From Crossaster papposus (Eukaryota > Echinodermata > Asteroidea > Velatida > Solasteridae): a stretch of 64,000 nucleotides of DNA. The notes beneath the pieces are model-generated. The model was not told where the DNA came from. It worked only from the letters and a program-made list of their open reading frames with translations, and ran no database searches. Positions 13,001 to 26,260 of this stretch are shown here, one piece after another (positions within the stretch are counted from its first letter, which is position 1; each line of letters opens with the position of its first letter). The stretch spans positions 62,001 to 126,000 of the forward strand of contig JBAIAA010001624.1 in the NCBI GenBank assembly GCA_037893245.1, given 5' to 3'. The position numbers were made by a program, and so were the translations under genes.

Positions 13001-16000
13001 AAAGAAGTGTGCATAATAAATAAACACATGATGTGGGAACAAGCCCTCGAGTTAAATATGTAAAGGGAAAGAAGTGTGCATAAGAAATATGTAAAGGGAA
13101 AGAAGTGTGCATAAAAAATATGTAAAGGGAAAGAAGTGTGCATAAGAAATATGTAAAGGGAAAGAAGTGTGCATAAGAAATATGTAAAGGGAAAGAAGTG
13201 TGCATAAGAAATATGTAAAGGGAAAGAAGTGTGCATAAGAAATATGTAAAGGGAAAGAAGTGTGCATAAGAAATATGTAAAGGGAAAGAAGTGTGCATAA
13301 GAAATATGTAAAGGGAAAGAAGTGTGCATAAGAAATATGTAAAGGGAAAGAAGTGTGCATAAGAAATATGTAAAGGGAAAGAAGTGTGCATAAGAAATAT
13401 GTAAAGGGAAAGAAGTGTGCATAAGAAATATGTAAAGGGAAAGAAGTGTGCATAAGAAATATGTAAAGGGAAAGAAGTGTGCATAAGAAATATGTAAAGG
13501 GAAAGAAGTGTGCATAAGAAATATGTAAAGGGAAAGAAGTGTGCATAAGAAATATGTAAAGGGAAAGAAGTGTGCATAAGAAATATGTAAAGGGAAAGAA
13601 GTGTGCATAAGAAATATGTAAAGGGAAAGAAGTGTGCATAAGAAATATGTAAAGGGAAAGAAGTGTGCATAAGAAATATGTAAAGGGAAAGAAGTGTGCA
13701 TAAGAAATATGTAAAGGGAAAGAAGTGTGCATAAGAAATATGTAAAGGGAAAGAAGTGTGCATAAGAAATATGTAAAGGGAAAGAAGTGTGCATAAGAAA
13801 TATGTAAAGGGAAAGAAGTGTGCATAAGAAATATGTAAAGGGAAAGAAGTGTGCATAAGAAATAAACACATGATGTGGGAACAAGCCCTCGAGTTAAATA
13901 TGTAAAGGGAAAGAAGTGTGCATAAGAAATATGTAAAGGGAAAGAAGTGTGCATAAGAAATATGTAAAGGGAAAGAAGTGTGCATAAGAAATATGTAAAG
14001 GGAAGGAAGTGTGCATAAGAAATATGTAAAGGGAAAGAAGTGTGCATAAGAAATATGTAAAGGGAAAGAAGTGTGCATAAGAAATATGTAAAGGGAAAGA
14101 AGTGTGCATAAGAAATAAACACATGATGTGGGAACAAGCCCTCGAGTTAAATATGTAAAGGGAAAGAAGTGTGCATAAGAAATAAACACATGATGTGGGA
14201 ACAAGCCCTCGAGTTCAATATGTAAAGGGAAAGAAGTGTGCATAAGAAATATGTAAAGGGAAAGAAGTGTGCATAAGAAATATGTAAAGGGAAAGAAGTG
14301 TGCATAAGAAATATGTAAAGGGAAAGAAGTGTGCATAAGAAATATGTAAAGGGAAAGAAGTGTGCATAAGAAATATGTAAAGGGAAAGAAGTGTGCATAA
14401 GAAATAAACACATGATGTGGGAACAAGCCCTCGAGTTAAATATGTAAAGGGAAAGAAGTGTGCATAAGAAATAAACACATGATGTGGGAACAAGCCCTCG
14501 AGTTAAATATGTAAAGGGAAAGAAGTGTGCATAAGAAATATGTAAAGGGAAAGAAGTGTGCATAAGAAATATGTAAAGGGAAAGAAGTGTGCATAAGAAA
14601 TATGTAAAGGGAAAGAAGTGTGCATAAGAAATATGTAAAGGGAAAGAAGTGTGCATAAGAAATATGTAAAGGGAAAGAAGTGTGCATAAGAAATATGTAA
14701 AGGGAAAGAAGTGTGCATAAGAAATATGTAAAGGGAAAGAAGTGTGCATAAGAAATATGTAAAGGGAAAGAAGTGTGCATAAGAAATATGTAAAGGGAAA
14801 GAAGTGTGCATAAGAAATATGTAAAGGGAAAGAAGTGTGCATAAGAAATATGTAAAGGGAAAGAAGTGTGCATAAGAAATATGTAAAGGGAAAGAAGTGT
14901 GCATAAGAAATATGTAAAGGGAAAGAAGTGTGCATAAGAAATATGTAAAGGGAAAGAAGTGTGCATAAGAAATATGTAAAGGGAAAGAAGTGTGCATAAG
15001 AAATATGTAAAGGGAAAGAAGTGTGCATAAGAAATATGTAAAGGGAAAGAAGTGTGCATAAGAAATATGTAAAGGGAAAGAAGTGTGCATAAGAAATATG
15101 TAAAGGGAAAGAAGTGTGCATAAGAAATATGTAAAGGGAAAGAAGTGTGCATAAGAAATATGTAAAGGGAAAGAAGTGTGCATAAGAAATAAACACATGA
15201 TGTGGGAACAAGCCCTCGAGTTAAATATGTAAAGGGAAAGAAGTGTGCATAAGAAATATGTAAAGGGAAAGAAGTGTGCATAAGAAATATGTAAAGGGAA
15301 AGAAGTGTGCATAAGAAATATGTAAAGGGAAAGAAGTGTGCATAAGAAATATGTAAAGGGAAAGAAGTGTGCATAAGAAATATGTAAAGGGAAAGAAGTG
15401 TGCATAAGAAATATGTAAAGGGAAAGAAGTGTGCATAAGAAATATGTAAAGGGAAAGAAGTGTGCATAAGAAATATGTAAAGGGAAAGAAGTGTGCATAA
15501 GAAATATGTAAAGGGAAAGAAGTGTGCATAAGAAATATGTAAAGAGAAAGAAGTGTGCATAAGAAATATGTAAAGGGAAAGAAGTGTGCATAAGAAATAT
15601 GTAAAGGGAAAGAAGTGTGCATAAGAAATATGTAAAGGGAAAGAAGTGTGCATAATAAATATGTAAAGGGAAAGAAGTGTGCATAAGAAATATGTAAAGG
15701 GAAAGAAGTGTGCATAAGAAATATGTAAAGGGAAAGAAGTGTGCATAAGAAATATGTAAAGGGAAAGAAGTGTGCATAAGAAATATTTAAAGGGAAAGAA
15801 GTGTGCATAAGAAATATGTAAAGGGAAAGAAGTGTGCATAAGAAATATGTAAAGGGAAAGAAGTGTGCATAAGAAATATGTAAAGGGAAAGAAGTGTGCA
15901 TAAGAAATATGTAAAGGGAAAGAAGTGTGCATAAGAAATAAACACATGATGTGGGAACATGCCCTCGAGTTAAATATGTAAAGGGAAAGAAGTGTGCATA

Positions 16001-16420
16001 AGAAATAAACACATGATGTGGGAACAAGCCCTCGAGTTAAATATGTAAAGGGAAAGAAGTGTGCATAAGAAATATGTAAAGGGAAAGAAGTGTGCATAAG
16101 AAATATGTAAAGGGAAAGAAGTGTGCATAAGAAATATGTAAAGGGAAAGAAGTGTGCATAAGAAATATGTAAAGGGAAAGAAGTGTGCATAAGAAATATG
16201 TAAAGGGAAAGAAGTGTGCATAAGAAATATGTAAAGGGAAAGAAGTGTGCTTAAGAAATATGTAAAGGGAAAGAAGTGTGCATAAGAAATATGTAAAGGG
16301 AAAGAAGTGTGCATAAGAAATATGTAAAGGGAAAGAAGTGTGCATAAGAAATAAACACATTATGTGGGAACAAGCCCTCGAGTTAAATTTGTAAAGGGAA
16401 AGAAGTGTGCATAAGAAATA
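10064..16420 (+). repeat. Higher-order repeat family marked by an ATTTGTAAAG variant and a 30-bp monomer
   Basis: At 10064, 12712 and 16388 a 67-bp form is followed by the variant AAATTTGTAAAG, and the next monomer has lost one G (AAAGGAAAG). The paired rare variants show that these positions descend from one ancestral block. The spacings are 2648 and 3676 bp. A neighbouring variant, ACATGCCCTCGAG in place of ACAAGCCCTCGAG, recurs at 12281 and 15957 with the same 3676-bp spacing. Confidence 0.75.
13052..14493 (+). repeat. Higher-order repeat, copy 1 (period 3645 bp)
   Basis: The spacing of 67-bp forms and the single-base variants in this block recur at 16697-18138, shifted by exactly 3645 bp. 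Shared rare variants include GGAAGGAAG (about 14004 and 17649) and a TTCAAT in place of TTAAAT (about 14215 and 17860). The copies look almost identical, indicating a recent duplication. Confidence 0.8.
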
Positions 16421-16696
16421 TGTAAAGGAAAGAAGTGTGCATAAGAAATATGTAAAGGGAAAGAAGTGTGCATAAGAAATATGTAAAGGGAAAGAAGTGT
16501 GCATAAGAAATATGTAAAGGGAAAGAAGTGTGCATAAGAAATATGTAAAGGGAAAGAAGTGTGCATAAGAAATATGTAAAGGGAAAGAAGTGTGCATAAG
16601 AAATATGTAAAGGGAAAGAAGTGTGCATAAGAAATATGTAAAGGGAAAGAAGTGTGCATAATAAATAAACACATGATGTGGGAACAAGCCCTCGAG

Positions 16697-18138
16697 TTAA
16701 ATATGTAAAGGGAAAGAAGTGTGCATAAGAAATATGTAAAGGGAAAGAAGTGTGCATAAGAAATATGTAAAGGGAAAGAAGTGTGCATAAGAAATATGTA
16801 AAGGGAAAGAAGTGTGCATAAGAAATATGTAAAGGGAAAGAAGTGTGCATAAGAAATATGTAAAGGGAAAGAAGTGTGCATAAGAAATATGTAAAGGGAA
16901 AGAAGTGTGCATAAGAAATATGTAAAGGGAAAGAAGTGTGCATAAGAAATATGTAAAGGGAAAGAAGTGTGCATAAGAAATATGTAAAGGGAAAGAAGTG
17001 TGCATAAGAAATATGTAAAGGGAAAGAAGTGTGCATAAGAAATATGTAAAGGGAAAGAAGTGTGCATAAGAAATATGTAAAGGGAAAGAAGTGTGCATAA
17101 GAAATATGTAAAGGGAAAGAAGTGTGCATAAGAAATATGTAAAGGGAAAGAAGTGTGCATAAGAAATATGTAAAGGGAAAGAAGTGTGCATAAGAAATAT
17201 GTAAAGGGAAAGAAGTGTGCATAAGAAATATGTAAAGGGAAAGAAGTGTGCATAAGAAATATGTAAAGGGAAAGAAGTGTGCATAAGAAATATGTAAAGG
17301 GAAAGAAGTGTGCATAAGAAATATGTAAAGGGAAAGAAGTGTGCATAAGAAATATGTAAAGGGAAAGAAGTGTGCATAAGAAATATGTAAAGGGAAAGAA
17401 GTGTGCATAAGAAATATGTAAAGGGAAAGAAGTGTGCATAAGAAATATGTAAAGGGAAAGAAGTGTGCATAAGAAATATGTAAAGGGAAAGAAGTGTGCA
17501 TAAGAAATAAACACATGATGTGGGAACAAGCCCTCGAGTTAAATATGTAAAGGGAAAGAAGTGTGCATAAGAAATATGTAAAGGGAAAGAAGTGTGCATA
17601 AGAAATATGTAAAGGGAAAGAAGTGTGCATAAGAAATATGTAAAGGGAAGGAAGTGTGCATAAGAAATATGTAAAGGGAAAGAAGTGTGCATAAGAAATA
17701 TGTAAAGGGAAAGAAGTGTGCATAAGAAATATGTAAAGGGAAAGAAGTGTGCATAAGAAATAAACACATGATGTGGGAACAAGCCCTCGAGTTAAATATG
17801 TAAAGGGAAAGAAGTGTGCATAAGAAATAAACACATGATGTGGGAACAAGCCCTCGAGTTCAATATGTAAAGGGAAAGAAGTGTGCATAAGAAATATGTA
17901 AAGGGAAAGAAGTGTGCATAAGAAATATGTAAAGGAAAAGAAGTGTGCATAAGAAATATGTAAAGGGAAAGAAGTGTGCATAAGAAATATGTAAAGGGAA
18001 AGAAGTGTGCATAAGAAATATGTAAAGGGAAAGAAGTGTGCATAAGAAATAAACACATGATGTGGGAACAAGCCCTCGAGTTAAATATGTAAAGGGAAAG
18101 AAGTGTGCATAAGAAATAAACACATGATGTGGGAACAA
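16697..18138 (+). repeat. Higher-order repeat, copy 2 (period 3645 bp)
   Basis: Second copy of the block at 13052-14493, with the same order of 67-bp forms and the same private variants at +3645 bp. A few copy-specific changes are visible, such as a G-to-A near 17936. Confidence 0.8.
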
Positions 18139-19211
18139 GCCCTCGAGTTAAATATGTAAAGGGAAAGAAGTGTGCATAAGAAATATGTAAAGGGAAAGAA
18201 GTGTGCATAAGAAATATGTAAAGGGAAAGAAGTGTGCATAAGAAATATGTAAAGGGAAAGAAGTGTGCATAAGAAATATGTAAAGGGAAAGAAGTGTGCA
18301 TAAGAAATATGTAAAGGGAAAGAAGTGTGCATAAGAAATATGTAAAGGGAAAGAAGTGTGCATAAGAAATATGTAAAGGGAAAGAAGTGTGCATAAGAAA
18401 TATGTAAAGGGAAAGAAGTGTGCATAAGAAATATGTAAAGGGAAAGAAGTGTGCATAAGAAATATGTAAAGGGAAAGAAGTGTGCATAAGAAATATGTAA
18501 AGGGAAAGAAGTGTGCATAAGAAATATGTAAAGGGAAAGAAGTGTGCATAAGAAATATGTAAAGGGAAAGAAGTGTGCATAAGAAATATGTAAAGGGAAA
18601 GAAGTGTGCATAAGAAATATGTAAAGGGAAAGAAGTGTGCATAAGAAATATGTAAAGGGAAAGAAGTGTGCATAAGAAATATGTAAAGGGAAAGAAGTGT
18701 GCATAAGAAATATGTAAAGGGAAAGAAGTGTGCATAAGAAATATGTAAAGGGAAAGAAGTGTGCATAAGAAATAAACACATGATGTGGGAACAAGCCCTC
18801 GAGTTAAATATGTAAAGGGAAAGAAGTGTGCATAAGAAATATGTAAAGGGAAAGAAGTGTGCATAAGAAATATGTAAAGGGAAAGAAGTGTGCATAAGAA
18901 ATATGTAAAGGGAAAGAAGTGTGCATAAGAAATATGTAAAGGGAAAGAAGTGTGCATAAGAAATATGTAAAGGGAAAGAAGTGTGCATAAGAAATATGTA
19001 AAGGGAAAGAAGTGTGCATAAGAAATATGTAAAGGGAAAGAAGTGTGCATAAGAAATATGTAAAGGGAAAGAAGTGTGCATAAGAAATATGTAAAGGGAA
19101 AGAAGTGTGCATAAGAAATATGTAAAGGGAAAGAAGTGTGCATAAGAAATATGTAAAGGGAAAGAAGTGTGCATAAGAAATAAACACATGATGTGGGAAC
19201 AAGCCCTCGAG

Positions 19212-19568
19212 TTAAATATGTAAAGGGAAAGAAGTGTGCATAAGAAATAAACACATGATGTGGGAACAAGCCCTCGAGTTAAATATGTAAAGGGAAAGAA
19301 GTGTGCATAAGAAATATGTAAAGGGAAAGAAGTGTGCATAAGAAATATGTAAAGGGAAAGAAGTGTGCATAAGAAATATGTAAAGGGAAAGAAGTGTGCA
19401 TAAGAAATATGTAAAGGGAAAGAAGTGTGCATAAGAAATATGTAAAGGGAAAGAAGTGTGCATAAGAAATAAACACATGATGTGGGAACAAGCCCTCGAG
19501 TTAAATATGTAAAGGGAAAGAAGTGTGCATAAGAAATAAACACATGATGTGGGAACAAGCCCTCGAGT
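19212..19568 (+). repeat. 67-222-67 spacing cassette (reference copy)
   Basis: The ends of consecutive 67-bp forms lie at 19212, 19279, 19501 and 19568, which is a 67-bp form, then a 67-bp form plus five plain monomers, then a 67-bp form. The same spacing occurs from 14147, 17792, 24799, 25847, 35162 and 36592. The fixed pattern in a long array indicates amplification as a block. Confidence 0.8.
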
Positions 19569-22500
19569 TAAATATGTAAAGGGAAAGAAGTGTGCATAAG
19601 AAATATGTAAAGGGAAAGAAGTGTGCATAAGAAATATGTAAAGGGAAAGAAGTGTGCATAAGAAATATGTAAAGGGAAAGAAGTGTGCATTAGAAATATG
19701 TAAAGGGAAAGAAGTGTGCATAAGAAATATGTAAAGGGAAAGAAGTGTGCATAAGAAATATGTAAAGGGAAAGAAGTGTGCATAAGAAATATGTAAAGGG
19801 AAAGAAGTGTGCATAAGAAATATGTAAAGGGAAAGAAGTGTGCATAAGAAATATGTAAAGGGAAAGAAGTGTGCATAAGAAATATGTAAAGGGAAAGAAA
19901 TGTGCATAAGAAATATGTAAAGGGAAAGAAGTGTGCATAAGAAATATGTAAAGGGAAAGAAGTGTGCATAAGAAATATGTAAAGGGAAAGAAGTGTGCAT
20001 AAGAAATAAACACATGATGTGGGAACAAGCCCTCGAGTTAAATATGTAAAGGGAAAGAAGTGTGCATAAGAAATATGTAAAGGGAAAGAAGTGTGCATAA
20101 GAAATATGTAAAGGGAAAGAAGTGTGCATAAGAAATATGTAAAGGGAAAGAAGTGTGCATAAGAAATATGTAAAGGGAAAGAAGTGTGCATAAGAAATAA
20201 ACACATGATGTGGGAACAAGCCCTCGAGTTAAATATGTAAAGGGAAAGAAGTGTGCATAAGAAATAAACACATGATGTGGGAACAAGCCCTCGAGTTAAA
20301 TATGTAAAGGGAAAGAAGTGTGCATAAGAAATATGTAAAGGGAAAGAAGTGTGCATAAGAAATATGTAAAGGGAAAGAAGTGTGCATAAGAAATATGTAA
20401 AGGGAAAGAAGTGTGCATAAGAAATATGTAAAGGGAAAGAAGTGTGCATAAGAAATATGTAAAGGGAAAGAAGTGTGCATAAGAAATATGTAAAGGGAAA
20501 GAAGTGTGCATAAGAAATATGTAAAGGGAAAGAAGTGTGCATAAGAAATATGTAAAGGGAAAGAAGTGTGCATAAGAAATATGTAAAGGGAAAGAAGTGT
20601 GCATAAGAAATATGTAAAGGGAAAGAAGTGTGCATAAGAAATATGTAAAGGGAAAGAAGTGTGCATAAGAAATATGTAAAGGGAAAGAAGTGTGCATAAG
20701 AAATATGTAAAGGGAAAGAAGTGTGCATAAGAAATATGTAAAGGGAAAGAAGTGTGCATAAGAAATATGTAAAGGGAAAGAAGTGTGCATAAGAAATATG
20801 TAAAGGGAAAGAAGTGTGCATAAGAAATATGTAAAGGGAAAGAAGTGTGCATAAGAAATATGTAAAGGGAAAGAAGTGTGCATAAGAAATATGTAAAGGG
20901 AAAGAAGTGTGCATAAGAAATATGTAAAGGGAAAGAAGTGTGCATAAGAAATATGTAAAGGGAAAGAAGTGTGCATAAGAAATATGTAAAGGGAAAGAAG
21001 TGTGCATAAGAAATATGTAAAGGGAAAGAAGTGTGCATAAGAAATAAACACATGATGTGGAACAAGCCCTCGAGTTAAATATGTAAAGGGAAAGAAGTGT
21101 GCATAAGAAATATGTAAAGGGAAAGAAGTGTGCATAAGAAATATGTAAAGGGAAAGAAGTGTGCATAAGAAATATGTAAAGGGAAAGAAGTGTGCATAAG
21201 AAATATGTAAAGGGAAAGAAGTGTGCATAAGAAATATGTAAAGGGAAAGAAGTGTGCATAAGAAATATGTAAAGGGAAAGAAGTGTGCATAAGAAATATG
21301 TAAAGGGAAAGAAGTGTGCATAAGAAATATGTAAAGGGAAAGAAGTGTGCATAAGAAATAAACACATGATGTGAGAACAAGCCCTCGAGTTAAATATGTA
21401 AAGGGAAAGAAGTGTGCATAAGAAATATGTAAAGGGAAAGAAGTGTGCATAAGAAATATGTAAAGGGAAAGAAGTGTGCATAAGAAATATGTAAAGGGAA
21501 AGAAGTGTGCATAAGAAATATGTAAAGGGAAAGAAGTGTGCATAAGAAATATGTAAAGGGAAAGAAGTGTGCATAAGAAATATGTAAAGGGAAAGAAGTG
21601 TGCATAAGAAATATGTAAAGGGAAAGAAGTGTGCATAAGAAATATGTAAAGGGAAAGAAGTGTGCATAAGAAATATGTAAAGGGAAAGAAGTGTGCATAA
21701 GAAATATGTAAAGGGAAAGAAGTGTGCATAAGAAATATGTAAAGGGAAAGAAGTGTGCATAAGAAATATGTAAAGGGAAAGAAGTGTGCATAAGAAATAT
21801 GTAAAGGGAAAGAAGTGTGCATAAGAAATATGTAAAGGGAAAGAAGTGTGCATAAGAAATATGTAAAGGGAAAGAAGTGTGCATAAGAAATATGTAAAGG
21901 GAAAGAAGTGTGCATAAGAAATATGTAAAGGGAAAGAAGTGTGCATAAGAAATATGTAAAGGGAAAGAAGTGTGCATAAGAAATAAACACATGATGTGGG
22001 AACAAGCCCTCGAGTTAAATATGTAAAGGGAAAGAAGTGTGCATAAGAAATATGTAAAGGGAAAGAAGTGTGCATAAGAAATATGTAAAGGGAAAGAAGT
22101 GTGCATAAGAAATATGTAAAGGGAAAGAAGTGTGCATAAGAAATATGTAAAGGGAAAGAAGTGTGCATAAGAAATATGTAAAGGGAAAGAAGTGTGCATA
22201 CGAAATATGTAAAGGGAAAGAAGTGTGCATAAGAAATATGTAAAGGGAAAGAAGTGTGCATAAGAAATATGTAAAGGGAAAGAAGTGTGCATAAGAAATA
22301 TGTAAAGGGAAAGAAGTGTGCATAAGAAATATGTAAAGGGAAAGAAGTGTGCATAAGAAATAAACACATGATGTGAGAACAAGCCCTCGAGTTAAATATG
22401 TAAAGGGAAAGAAGTGTGCATAAGAAATATGTAAAGGGAAAGAAGTGTGCATAAGAAATATGTAAAGGGAAAGAAGTGTGCATAAGAAATATGTAAAGGG

Positions 22501-25500
22501 AAAGAAGTGTGCATAAGAAATATGTAAAGGGAAAGAAGTGTGCATAAGAAATATGTAAAGGGAAAGAAGTGTGCATAAGAAATATGTAAAGGGAAAGAAG
22601 TGTGCATAAGAAATAAACACATGATGTGGGAACAAGCCCTCGAGTTAAATATGTAAAGGGAAAGAAGTGTGCATAAGAAATATGTAAAGGGAAAGAAGTG
22701 TGCATAAGAAATATATAAAGGGAAAGAAGTGTGCATAAGAAATATGTAAAGGGAAAGAAGTGTGCATAAGAAATATGTAAAGGGAAAGAAGTGTGCATAA
22801 GAAATATGTAAAGGGAAAGAAGTGTGCATAAGAAATATGTAAAGGGAAAGAAGTGTGCATAAGAAATATGTAAAGGGAAAGAAGTGTGCATAAGAAATAT
22901 GTAAAGGGAAAGAAGTGTGCATAAGAAATATGTAAAGGGAAAGAAGTGTGCATAAGAAATATGTAAAGGGAAAGAAGTGTGCATAAGAAATATGTAAAGG
23001 GAAAGAAGTGTGCATAAGAAATATGTAAAGGGAAAGAAGTGTGCATAAGAAATATGTAAAGGGAAAGAAGTGTGCATAAGAAATATGTAAAGGGAAAGAA
23101 GTGTACATAAGAAATATGTAAAGGGAAAGAAGTGTGCATAAGAAATATGTAAAGGGAAAGAAGTGTGCGTAAGAAATATGTAAAGGGAAAGAAGTGTGCA
23201 TAAGAAATATGTAAAGGGAAAGAAGTGTGCATAAGAAATATGTAAAGGGAAAGAAGTGTGCATAAGAAATATGTAAAGGGAAAGAAGTGTGCATAAGAAA
23301 TATGTGAAGGGAAAGAAGTGTGCATAAGAAATATGGAAAGGGAAAGAAGTGTGCATAAGAAATATGTAAAGGGAAAGAAGTGTGCATAAGAAATATGTAA
23401 AGGGAAAGAAGTGTGCATAAGAAATATGTAAAGGGAAAGAAGTGTGCATAAGAAATATGTAAAGGGAAAGAAGTGTGCATAAGAAATAAACACATGATGT
23501 GGGAACAAGCCCTCGAGTTAAATATGTAAAGGGAAAGAAGTGTGCATAAGAAATATGTAAAGGGAAAGGAGTGTGCATAAGAAATATGTAAAGGGAAAGA
23601 AGTGTGCATAAGAAATATGTAAAGGGAAAGAAGTGTGCATAATAAATATGTAAAGGGAAAGAAGTGTGCATAAGCAATATGTAAAGGGAAAGAAGTGTGC
23701 ATAAGAAATATGTAAAGGGAAAGAAGTGTGCATAAGAAATATGTGAAGGGAAAGAAGTGTGCATAAGAAATATGGAAAGGGAAAGAAGTGTGCATAAGAA
23801 ATATGTAAAGGGAAAGAAGTGTGCATAAGAAATATGTAAAGGGAAAGAAGTGTGCATAAGAAATATGTAAAGGGAAAGAAGTGTGCATAAGAAATATGTA
23901 AAGGGAAAGAAGTGTGCATAAGAAATATGTAAAGGGAAAGAAGTGTGCATAAGAAATATGTAAAGGGAAAGAAGTGTGCATAAGAAATATGTAAAGGGAA
24001 AGAAGTGTGCATAAGAAATATGTAAAGGGAAAGAAGTGTGCATAAGAAATATGTAAAGGGAAAGAAGTGTGCATAAGAAATATGTAAAGGGAAAGAAGTG
24101 TGCATAAGAAATATGTAAAGGGAAAGAAGTGTGCATAAGAAATATGTAAAGGGAAAGAAGTGTGCATAAGAAATATGTAAAGGGAAAGAAGTGTGCATAA
24201 GAAATATGTAAAGGGAAAGAAGTGTGCATAAGAAATATGTAAAGGGAAAGAAGTGTGCATAAGAAATATGTAAAGGGAAAGAAGTGTGCATAAGAAATAT
24301 GTAAAGGGAAAGAAGTGTGCATAAGAAATATGTAAAGGGAAAGAAGTGTGCATAAGAAATATGTAAAGGGAAAGAAGTGTGCATAAGAAATATGTAAAGG
24401 GAAAGAAGTGTGCATAAGAAATATGTAAAGGGAAAGAAGTGTGCATAAGAAATATGTAAAGGGAAAGAAGTGTGCATAAGAAATATGTAAAGGGAAAGAA
24501 GTGTGCATAAGAAATAAACACATGATGTGGGAACATGCCCTCGAGTTAAATATGTAAAGGGAAAGAAGTGTGCATAAGAAATATGTAAAGGGAAAGAAGT
24601 GTGCATAAGAAATATGTAAAGGGAAAGAAGTGTGCATAAGAAATATGTAAAGGGAAGGAAGTGTGCATAAGAAATATGTAAAGGGAAAGAAGTGTGCATA
24701 AGAAATATGTAAAGGGAAAGAAGTGTGCATAAGAAATATGTAAAGGGAAAGAAGTGTGCATAAGAAATAAACACATGATGTGGGAACAAGCCCTCGAGTT
24801 AAATATGTAAAGGGAAAGAAGTGTGCATAAGAAATAAACACATGATGTGGGAACAAGCCCTCGAGTTAAATATGTAAAGGGAAAGAAGTGTGCATAAGAA
24901 ATATGTAAAGGGAAAGAAGTGTGCATAAGAAATATGTAAAGGGAAAGAAGTGTGCATAAGAAATATGTAAAGGGAAAGAAGTGTGCATAAGAAATATGTA
25001 AAGGGAAAGAAGTGTGCATAAGAAATATGTAAAGGGAAAGAAGTGTGCATAAGAAATAAACACATGATGTGGGAACAAGCCCTCGAGTTAAATATGTAAA
25101 GGGAAAGAAGTGTGCATAAGAAATAAACACATGATGTGGGAACAAGCCCTCGAGTTAAATATGTAAAGGGAAAGAAGTGTGCATAAGAAATATGTAAAGG
25201 GAAAGAAGTGTGCTTAAGAAATATGTAAAGGGAAAGAAGTGTACATAAGAAATATGTAAAGGGAAAGAAGTGTGCATAAGAAATATGTAAAGGGAAAGAA
25301 GTGTGCATAAGAAATATGTAAAGGGAAAGAAGTGTGCATAAGAAATATGTAAAGGGAAAGAAGTGTGCATAAGAAATATGTAAAGGGAAAGAAGTGTGCA
25401 TAAGAAATATGTAAAGGGAAAGAAGTGTGCATAAGAAATATGTAAAGGGAAAGAAGTGTGCATAAGAAATATGTAAAGGGAAAGAAGTGTGCATAAGAAA

Positions 25501-26260
25501 TATGTAAAGGGAAAGAAGTGTGCATAAGAAATATGTAAAGGGAAAGAAGTGTGCATAAGAAATATGTAAAGGGAAAGAAGTGTGCATAAGAAATATGTAA
25601 AGGGAAAGAAGTGTGCATAAGAAATATGTAAAGGGAAAGAAGTGTGCATAAGAAATATGTAAAGGGAAAGAAGTGTGCATAAGAAATATGTAAAGGGAAA
25701 GAAGTGTGCATAAGAAATAAACACATGATGTGGGAACAAGCCCTCGAGTTAAATTTGTAAAGGGAAAGAAGTGTGCATAAGAAATATGTAAAGGGAAAGA
25801 AGTGTGCATAAGAAATAAACACATGATGTGGGAACAAGCCCTCGAGTTAAATATGTAAAGGGAAAGAAGTGTGCATAAGAAATAAACACATGATGTGGGA
25901 ACAAGCCCTCGAGTTAAATATGTAAAGGGAAAGAAGTGTGCATAAGAAATATGTAAAGGGAAAGAAGTGTGCATAAGAAATATGTAAAGGGAAAGAAGTG
26001 TGCATAAGAAATATGTAAAGGGAAAGAAGTGTGCATAAGAAATATGTAAAGGGAAAGAAGTGTGCATAAGAAATATGTAAAGGGAAAGAAGTGTGCATAA
26101 GAAATAAACACATGATGTGGGAACAAGCCCTCGAGTTAAATATGTAAAGGGAAAGAAGTGTGCATAAGAAATAAACACATGATGTGGGAACAAGCCCTCG
26201 AGTTAAATATGCAAAGGGAAAGAAGTGTGCATAAGAAATATGTAAAGGGAAAGAAGTGTG